From contig JAEXEN010000018.1 in assembly GCA_023400985.1 (NCBI GenBank), forward strand, positions 71,251 through 135,250: a stretch of 64,000 bases of DNA. The letters are read 5' to 3'. The notes beneath the pieces are model-generated. The model worked only from the letters and a program-made list of their open reading frames with translations. It had not been told where the DNA came from and searched no databases. The stretch comes from Bacillota bacterium (lineage in GTDB: Bacteria; Bacillota; Clostridia; Christensenellales; CAG-138). Positions 58,984-64,000 of the stretch are shown one piece after another. A program made the position numbers and the translations under genes. Numbering within the stretch: the stretch's first letter is position 1; each line of letters starts with the position of its first letter.

Positions 58984-59011
58984 ATTATACGGGAAATCGC
59001 AGTATTGTCAA
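58984..59011 (-). promoter_or_regulatory. Promoter of the erm leader
   Basis: Minus strand: TTGACA (59011-59006), 16-base spacer, TATAAT (58989-58984); both hexamers consensus. Transcription should start about 30 bases before the leader ATG. Confidence 0.85.
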
Positions 59012-59031
59012 TGCGTCAGGCACGAAGCGTC

Positions 59032-59961
59032 TTATTCTTCCAGAAACCCGATCAATTCCGCATTGAATTTGTCAAGCTGGTCATAAAACAGGAAGTGGCC
59101 GCACGACTCAAAGGGGATCAGCTTGGAATTCCTGATGCCCTCGTGCTGGGCTGTCGCCAGCGGAAATAAGCACACCCGATCGTTGAGGCCGTGAAGGATC
59201 AGCGTGGGGACATGGATCTTTTTGAGATCGTCAAACAGCTTTTCTTCACCCAGCCATGTGTTTGCTACCGCTATGGTGGACCAGCCGGCCGCCTGTAATC
59301 CTATTTGAAAAAGCCAATCGGACAAAGCCGGCGTTACCGGATTAAAAAAGATCATATTTCCAAAGTCCCGTATTGTCTGAGGCCGGTCTTTATATGCGCC
59401 CCGTATGATATTGAGCACGTCTTCCCTTTTCAGGCCGTATGGGAAGTATGACCGTTCAATCAGACTTGGAGCTGCCGCGGCACAGAGAACGAGCTTTGAT
59501 GCGCCGTATTCCCTGTGCCTTGCCATATATCGGATACAGATAGCGCCGCCCGTTGAATGGCCTAAAAGCGTGAAATTACGCAATTGCATCGAATCGACTA
59601 CAGCGCGGATATCGTCCGACAATCGGTCATAGTCATATCCCGTCCATGGCCTGTCTGCAAGGCCGAATCCTCTGTAATCCATTCCGACACATCGGTACCC
59701 TTTTTGCGGCAGAACATTGAACTGGTATTCAAAATGGTTATGATTTCCGGGCCAACCATGCACGAAAAAAACCGTTTTTTTGCCTGTAGGATTGATGTCT
59801 TCTATATAGACCTTTACATTTCTTTCGACGCATATGTAAGATCCCACGACAAAGCCTCCCCGCCCGCATATTCTATTCATTATATTCCATGGTCGGAGCA
59901 GATATTGCATCTTTACAACGGTAAGATAGTTTGTTATGAAAACCGCCAAATGGTTATGCAC
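59032..59961 (-). CDS. Alpha/beta hydrolase fold protein
   Basis: 309 residues. The hydrolase core has VFFVHGWPGNHNHF (oxyanion strand), GYRCVGMDYRGFGLADRP, LLGHSTGGAICIRY with the nucleophile Ser in G-H-S-T-G, LHGLNDRVCLFPLA (acid Asp) and a final His in ESCGHFLFYDQ. Similar to esterases, haloperoxidase-like and epoxide-hydrolase-like enzymes; substrate unknown. The GTG at 59961 is supported by AGGGGAG nine bases upstream, though homology seems to begin some 40 residues later, so an internal ATG (59880) is possible. It lies upstream of erm but erm has its own promoter. Confidence 0.85.
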   Translation of the reverse strand: MHNHLAVFITNYLTVVKMQYLLRPWNIMNRICGRGGFVVGSYICVERNVKVYIEDINPTGKKTVFFVHGWPGNHNHFEYQFNVLPQKGYRCVGMDYRGFGLADRPWTGYDYDRLSDDIRAVVDSMQLRNFTLLGHSTGGAICIRYMARHREYGASKLVLCAAAAPSLIERSYFPYGLKREDVLNIIRGAYKDRPQTIRDFGNMIFFNPVTPALSDWLFQIGLQAAGWSTIAVANTWLGEEKLFDDLKKIHVPTLILHGLNDRVCLFPLATAQHEGIRNSKLIPFESCGHFLFYDQLDKFNAELIGFLEE

Positions 59962-60078
59962 GATTCATCACTCCCCTGTCGTAATCGCTTAGCCTCCCAA
60001 ATATTCTAGTATATGGGCCGGCAGGCGCGGCGTGACCGCGTAATTTATTTTTTAAAAGCCGCGCTGTGGGATAGGGCT

Positions 60079-60627
60079 ATGCTCTCCAGTATTTTGATCG
60101 CCATAGGGCTTGCGATGGACGCTATGGCCGTTGCGGTATCGAGCGGCGTCGCCGTGAAAGCGCCCGCGCGCAGCGATACGCTGCGGCTTTCCGGGCTGTT
60201 CGGCGTTTTTCAATGCGGCATGCTTCTTATCGGCTGGGCTTTGGGCGCAAGCGTTCGCGATTACGTGAGCGCCACCCATCACTATATCGCCTTTGTGCTT
60301 CTATCGTTTATCGGCATACGCATGATGCTGGAATCACGTAAGGAAAGCGCCGCCATGGCCGACCCGTTCAACAATAAAAATCTCCTCGTTATGGCGTTTG
60401 CCACAAGCGTGGACGCGCTCGCTACGGGCGTCGGCCTTGCCGTAACGGATGATTTTATTATATCGACAGCCTTTATCGTGGGGCTTACTGCTTTTTTGCT
60501 CTCCGCGCTCGGCGTCAAGATGGGAAACCGCCTCGGCCGCATGTTCAGAAAACATGCCGAGCTTGCGGGAGGAGCGATCCTGACGGCGATAGGCTTAAAA
60601 ATACTTTTGGAGCATCTTTTCGCATAG
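60079..60627 (+). CDS. mntP: Manganese efflux pump MntP
   Basis: 182 residues from the ATG at 60079 (MLSSILIAIGLAMDAMAVAVSSG); the open frame further upstream adds a non-hydrophobic extension with no family match. Six membrane helices; the two duplicated Asp motifs are AMDAMAVA and SVDALATG, typical of MntP/YebN. It exports Mn2+. The ribosome site is weak (GGGATAGGG region). I see no Mn riboswitch in the short leader. A bidirectional terminator follows. Confidence 0.9.
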   Translation: MLSSILIAIGLAMDAMAVAVSSGVAVKAPARSDTLRLSGLFGVFQCGMLLIGWALGASVRDYVSATHHYIAFVLLSFIGIRMMLESRKESAAMADPFNNKNLLVMAFATSVDALATGVGLAVTDDFIISTAFIVGLTAFLLSALGVKMGNRLGRMFRKHAELAGGAILTAIGLKILLEHLFA

Positions 60628-60643
60628 CAGCAATTATTTCACG

Positions 60644-60673
60644 AAAAAAAGCATTGCCTAAGCAATGCTTTTT
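60644..60673. terminator. Bidirectional terminator between mntP and tRNA-Pro
   Basis: AAAAAGCATTGC/GCAATGCTTTTT with CTAA loop; it ends mntP and, on the minus strand, the Thr-Pro tRNA pair. Confidence 0.9.
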
Positions 60674-60674
60674 C

Positions 60675-60751
60675 TGGTCGGGGCGACATGATTTGAACAT
60701 GCGACCTTTTGGTCCCGAACCAAACGCGCTACCAAACTGCGCTACGCCCCG
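60675..60751 (-). tRNA. tRNA-Pro (anticodon CGG)
   Basis: Acceptor CGGGGCG/CGCCCCG, anticodon loop TTCGGGA, encoded CCA. Two bases behind tRNA-Thr. Confidence 0.95.
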
Positions 60752-60753
60752 AA

Positions 60754-60828
60754 TGGAGCCAATGTGGGGACTCGAACCCCAAACCTGCGCATTACGAATG
60801 CGCTGCTCTACCATTGAGCTACATTGGC
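60754..60828 (-). tRNA. tRNA-Thr (anticodon CGT)
   Basis: Acceptor GCCAATG/CATTGGC, anticodon loop TTCGTAA, T-arm GGGGTTCGAGTCCCC, encoded CCA. First gene of the pair. Confidence 0.95.
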
Positions 60829-60855
60829 GCGTGATTTCCACGCTGACAATTTCAA

Positions 60856-60884
60856 ATTATAGCACAACTCTTTTGATCTGTCAC
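60856..60884 (-). promoter_or_regulatory. Promoter of the Thr-Pro tRNA pair
   Basis: Minus strand: GTGACA (60884-60879), 17-base spacer ending TGC, TATAAT (60861-60856). Confidence 0.75.
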
Positions 60885-60938
60885 GCCCTTTTTTGACGTA
60901 CCTTCACGCCTTGCTGCATGCGAAAGGCGCGTAAAACG

Positions 60939-61382
60939 TCATCCGATCGCCGCACCCGGATCTGCGTTTATATCCACCCTCATCGCGCATTCCTGCTCCA
61001 TCACTGTCCCGGCGGCGGAGCGGGCGTTTTTAGCGATATTTACGGAAATATCGGAAAAATCTCCGATAAATTCTTTCGGGCGCACGGTCAGGGTTTTGTC
61101 GTCCTCATTCCAGATAAGACGCGTATCTATCCTGTTTCGATCCGGGTCTGTCATGATGATTGTATCAAACCAGTCCCACGCGGTATCCATTGCTTCGGGG
61201 AACGCAATATTCACCCGCAAAGCTTCGGCTTTTGGCACACTTGCCGCGCTAAGCCAAATATATTGGTCCTGCGGCAAGGCGGCCGACGCGAGCGGCGGAG
61301 AGGAGACCGGAGGCGCTACGCAACCCGCGAGGATCAGCAAGATGCAAAGCACAGCAAGATTAACCTTTAGACGTAATTTCAA
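60939..61382 (-). CDS. Hypothetical lipoprotein with Ig-like (SbsA-type) domain
   Basis: 147 residues. Signal peptide MKLRLKVNLAVLCILLILAGC with lipobox LAGC (Cys21), then a Pro/Ser/Ala-rich linker. The domain LRVNIAFPEAMDTAWDWFDTI to IWNEDDKTLTVRPKEFIGDFSDISVNI resembles bacterial Ig-like domains of the Big_5/SbsA type (pattern V-x-F-x-E-A-M-D and W-x-x-D-x-x-T-x-x-x-x-P). Anchored outside the membrane; function unknown. Confidence 0.7.
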   Translation of the reverse strand: MKLRLKVNLAVLCILLILAGCVAPPVSSPPLASAALPQDQYIWLSAASVPKAEALRVNIAFPEAMDTAWDWFDTIIMTDPDRNRIDTRLIWNEDDKTLTVRPKEFIGDFSDISVNIAKNARSAAGTVMEQECAMRVDINADPGAAIG

Positions 61383-61494
61383 GCAAGGCAGCTCCTTTAT
61401 CCAAGAAAAATGACACTGTATGCCGCATCTATTTTATCAACTTTGACCGAAAAAAAGCATGGTTTGCGCAATTCTTTTTTATGAAATGCGCCTC

Positions 61495-61527
61495 GACGTT
61501 CCGATGACCTATTACACCCGGAACGTC
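61495..61527. repeat. Hairpin of unknown role upstream of the DUF512 gene
   Basis: GACGTTCCG/CGGAACGTC 9-bp perfect stem with a 15-base loop, no clean T-run. It lies in the 260-base gap between the lipoprotein start and the DUF512 gene; it may be a weak terminator from upstream transcription or an operator. Confidence 0.45.
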
Positions 61528-61580
61528 CTTTCCCCCGTTCTTTCACAAAACCTTTGCATTCGCGGCATTTAAAGGGGCTT

Positions 61581-61608
61581 TTGCATATTTATCTGCGCAT
61601 GCTATAAT
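61581..61608 (+). promoter_or_regulatory. Promoter of the DUF512-der operon
   Basis: -35 TTGCAT (61581-61586), 16-base spacer ending TGC, -10 TATAAT (61603-61608). Confidence 0.7.
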
Positions 61609-61642
61609 ACGAGTTGGCATGATGAAGTGCCTTGGAGGGCCG

Positions 61643-62959
61643 ATGCGCGAACATACCGTTGTTTCCGTTGATCCGGGTTCCGTCGCCGAGCGGCTTAAGA
61701 TCGCCCCCGGCTTTAAACTTATGCGGATCAACGGCGAAAACGTAGAGGATATTATCGATTATGAGCACCTTACCACCGCGGAACGGCTTACCCTTGTGTT
61801 TGCCGGCGAGAGCGGCGGCGAAGTCACCATACCCGTAAAAAAAGATATGTACGAGCCTCTGGGGCTCAATTTCGAAACGGGGCTCATGAGCACGCTCCGT
61901 TCCTGCAAAAACCACTGCATATTCTGCTTCATCGATCAAATGCCAAAGGGCGGCCGCAAAACGCTGCATGTGAAGGACGACGACTGGCGGCTTTCTCTCA
62001 TCATGGGCAACTACGTTACCCTCACCAACGTTTCGGACGGGGAGTTTGAGCGTATCATAAAACGCAGGGTCAGCCCGCTTTACGTATCCGTCCATGCGAC
62101 CGACCCCGAAGTGCGCCGCTTCATGATGAAAAATCCGAACGCAGGCCTCATCCGCGAACGGCTTACGCGCTTGAAAGTAGAAGGGCTTCATTTCCACGCG
62201 CAGATCGTCCTATGTCCCGAAATCAACGACGGCGCGGTCTTAGAACAGACGCTTGAAGACCTTTACGCCTTGCGTCCCGCCGCAAGTTCTGTTGCCGTGG
62301 TACCCGTGGGGCTCACAAAGTTTCGCGACAAGCTTTCCCCGCTTCGATGCCTGACGACGGAGGAGACGCGCGCAGCCATTGCGCAAATCACGCGCTTTCA
62401 GGAGCGCTCCACAAAGGAATATGGAGACGCATTTGTATTTGCATCCGATGAAATGTACATAAGTGCCGGCCTTCCCCTGCCTCCTTACGAGCATTACGGC
62501 GACTTTGAGCAGATAGAGAACGGCGTAGGGCTTTTGCGCAGGTTTGAGGAAGGCTTTCTATACGCGTTGGAGGAGCGAAAGCCACTCAAAAGGAAAGTAA
62601 AACTTCTCGGCGCGTCCGGCGTATGCGCGGCGTCTTTTTTGAAAGAGCTTTTTCGAAAGCTCGAGCCCTACAATATCTCCATCGACCTGCGCGCGGTCGG
62701 GAACGACTATTTCGGGCATACGGTAACGGTGAGCGGGCTTGTCTGCGCGCACGATATCGCGGCCCAGTTATGCGATAGCGTTGCTGAAACGCTTCTGATC
62801 CCCACGGCGATGCTCAGGGAAAAGGACGATGTGTTTTTGGACGGCGTATCCCGCGAGGAGCTCGAAAGAGCATTGGGAAAGCGCGTCGTTCCCCTATGCG
62901 CGTCGGACGGAGAATTATTTGTTGCGGAGCTGTTCCAACTGCTCCAAAAAGAGGTGTAG
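61643..62959 (+). CDS. DUF512 family protein with PDZ-like and radical-SAM-like regions
   Basis: 438 residues from the ATG at 61643, preceded by GGAGGG at 61634-61639; the ATG at 61619 would sit only a few bases after the transcription start. The N-terminal PDZ-like domain (VVSVDPGSVAERLKIAPGFKL) precedes a CxxxCxxC iron-sulfur motif in SCKNHCIFCFIDQMP. Next come DDDWRLSLIMGNYVTLTN, YVSVHATDPEVRRFMM and DUF512 with VVPVGLTKFR. Members are putative Fe-S radical-SAM enzymes of unknown reaction. It sits directly upstream of der with one base between, an arrangement frequent in Firmicutes. Confidence 0.85.
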   Translation: MREHTVVSVDPGSVAERLKIAPGFKLMRINGENVEDIIDYEHLTTAERLTLVFAGESGGEVTIPVKKDMYEPLGLNFETGLMSTLRSCKNHCIFCFIDQMPKGGRKTLHVKDDDWRLSLIMGNYVTLTNVSDGEFERIIKRRVSPLYVSVHATDPEVRRFMMKNPNAGLIRERLTRLKVEGLHFHAQIVLCPEINDGAVLEQTLEDLYALRPAASSVAVVPVGLTKFRDKLSPLRCLTTEETRAAIAQITRFQERSTKEYGDAFVFASDEMYISAGLPLPPYEHYGDFEQIENGVGLLRRFEEGFLYALEERKPLKRKVKLLGASGVCAASFLKELFRKLEPYNISIDLRAVGNDYFGHTVTVSGLVCAHDIAAQLCDSVAETLLIPTAMLREKDDVFLDGVSREELERALGKRVVPLCASDGELFVAELFQLLQKEV

Positions 62960-62960
62960 G

Positions 62961-64000
62961 ATGTCAAGACCCATCGTAGCGGTCGTCGGCCGCCCCAACG
63001 TGGGGAAATCCACGTTTTTCAACAAGATCGTCGGCAGGCGCATCGCTATCGTGGAGGATACGCCCGGCGTTACGCGCGACCGTATTTACGGCGACGCCCA
63101 GTGGCTGACGCACGATTTTACGCTGATCGACACCGGCGGTATCGAACCCGAAAAGGACGATATCATAAGCGCGCAGATGCGCCGTCAGGCCGAGCTCGCC
63201 ATCGAAACGGCAGACGTTATCCTCTTTTTGGTGGACGGACGCGAGGGTATCACGGCGGCGGACGAGGATGTGGCGGAGCTTTTGCGCCGCTCCAAAAAGC
63301 CGGTCGTGCTTGCCGTAAACAAGGTGGACAATCAAAAATTCGAGGACTCCGCTTACGACTTTTACTCCCTAGGCATCGGCGAGCCCTTCACCATTTCCGC
63401 CGAGCAGGGGCTTGGGCTTGGTGACATTTTGGACGAAGTCGTAAAGCATTTTGACGAAAGCAGCGCTCCCGAGCAGGAGGATGCAACCAAGATCGCCGTG
63501 GTCGGCAAGCCCAACGTGGGCAAGTCGAGCCTGGTCAACGCGCTTTTGGGGCAGGAGAGAACGATCGTGAGCGACATCCCCGGCACTACGCGCGACGCCA
63601 TCGACTCCCCTTTCACGTATAACGGCGAAAACTATATTTTGATCGATACCGCAGGCATACGCCGCAAGCGCGCCATTGAGGACGAAAGCATCGAGCGCTA
63701 CAGCGTGATACGCTCCCTGGGCGCCGTGCGCCGCGCAGACGTGGTGCTCATTGTGGTGGACGCTTCCGACGGCATGAGCGAGCAGGACGTCCGCATCGCG
63801 GGCTATGTGCACGAGGAGGGCAAAGCCTCCGTCTTGATCGTAAATAAATGGGATAAAATAGAAAAAGACACGCATACCATGAACGAGTTTGAAAAAAAGC
63901 TCGCCTCCGACCTCGCGTTTATGGATTACGTGCCGATGCTGTTTATTTCCGCAAAGACCGGCCAGCGCGTAGCTAAGGTGCTCGAAACGGCAAAGCTCGC
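62961..64000 (+). CDS. der: Ribosome biogenesis GTPase Der, 3' end outside window
   Basis: The ATG at 62961 has GAGGTG ahead; the frame is open to the window end (346 codons visible). Two tandem GTPase domains are seen. The first has VVGRPNVGKSTFFN, DTPGVTRDR, DTGGIE and NKVD. The second has VVGKPNVGKSSLVN, DIPGTTRDAID, DTAGIR and NKWD. The double-domain layout is unique to Der/EngA, which acts in 50S subunit assembly. Only the end of the second G-domain and the KH-like C-terminal domain (about 90 residues) are missing. Confidence 0.95.
   Translation, partial: MSRPIVAVVGRPNVGKSTFFNKIVGRRIAIVEDTPGVTRDRIYGDAQWLTHDFTLIDTGGIEPEKDDIISAQMRRQAELAIETADVILFLVDGREGITAADEDVAELLRRSKKPVVLAVNKVDNQKFEDSAYDFYSLGIGEPFTISAEQGLGLGDILDEVVKHFDESSAPEQEDATKIAVVGKPNVGKSSLVNALLGQERTIVSDIPGTTRDAIDSPFTYNGENYILIDTAGIRRKRAIEDESIERYSVIRSLGAVRRADVVLIVVDASDGMSEQDVRIAGYVHEEGKASVLIVNKWDKIEKDTHTMNEFEKKLASDLAFMDYVPMLFISAKTGQRVAKVLETAKL

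Noticed and set aside
56079..59961. Integrative element with att repeats from tRNA-Leu
   Set aside because: I looked for a copy of the tRNA-Leu 3' end near the far border and found none, and there is no integrase in the block.
59962..60078. Manganese (yybP-ykoY) riboswitch ahead of mntP
   Set aside because: Leader is too short and lacks the conserved internal loops.

Overview
The window reads as chromosome of a moderately GC-rich member of the Clostridia (Bacillota). The arguments are a GerA/GerC/GerB spore-germination operon, a FtsK/SpoIIIE translocase, type II thymidine kinase, RNase Y, a Bacillus/Clostridium-type LexA with matching SOS boxes, gene blocks typical of Firmicutes (ftsK-rimO-pgsA-cinA-recA-rny; miaB-ricA-mutS-mutL-miaA-hfq-ynbB; DUF512 gene-der), frequent TTG/GTG starts behind strong Shine-Dalgarno sequences, and tRNA genes with encoded CCA. 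I do not assign a genus.

Layout. 1-5.0 kb: the end of a DUF58 gene, a membrane transglutaminase, a Cys-rich small protein, an XdhC-like protein and a minimal J-domain protein. 5.0-7.5 kb: copper P-type ATPase (minus). 7.7-11.8 kb: spore germinant receptor operon with a small membrane protein between gerC and gerB. 11.8-19.2 kb: LmbE-like protein, Ca2+ P-type ATPase, metallophosphoesterase, DUF1002 protein, AlkX/YcaQ-like glycosylase, lipoprotein. 25.1-19.2 kb (minus): six-gene nucleoside operon in which a BMP-type ABC importer is joined to thymidine kinase and a deoxyribosyltransferase-like protein. 25.3-27.4 kb: two compound palindromic intergenic elements sharing a core module, flanking a DUF5685/J-domain gene pair. 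27.4-31.3 kb: membrane protein, class A PBP, GntR regulator. 31.3-41.5 kb: ftsK, rimO, pgsA, cinA, recA, rny, dipeptidase, HAD phosphatase. 41.5-46.3 kb: AT-rich methyltransferase, tRNA-Trp, rnhA, tyrosine recombinase, lexA with a divergent small acidic gene, LD-carboxypeptidase. 55.3-46.3 kb (minus): miaB-ricA-mutS-mutL-miaA-hfq-ynbB. 55.4-56.2 kb: eight-gene tRNA array. 56.2-60.0 kb: accessory block (EFR1 flavodoxin/ferredoxin, TetR regulator, Erm methyltransferase, alpha/beta hydrolase). 60.0-64.0 kb: mntP, two tRNAs, lipoprotein, DUF512 protein and the start of der, which runs off the window.

How parts work together. The importer genes probably feed deoxynucleosides to the kinase and deoxyribosyltransferase encoded behind them. 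recA and lexA both carry LexA boxes, so the SOS circuit is complete in the window. The mismatch-repair genes share an operon with tRNA- and RNA-modification factors, as in Bacillus.

Most notable observations: (1) a 393-bp element at 26986-27378 with 27-bp perfect terminal inverted repeats enclosing two further long hairpins; (2) a second compound palindrome at 25313-25478 with the same 45-bp GC-rich core module; (3) a complete macrolide-type attenuator ahead of the erm gene, with a leader peptide ending in R-L-R, a terminator hairpin, and a perfect 9-nt anti-Shine-Dalgarno pairing; (4) a perfect palindrome that gives lexA and its divergent neighbour mirror-image extended -10 promoters; (5) a 14-6-14 perfect inverted repeat just upstream of an orphan tyrosine recombinase. 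All calls come from reading the sequence; no database search was run.
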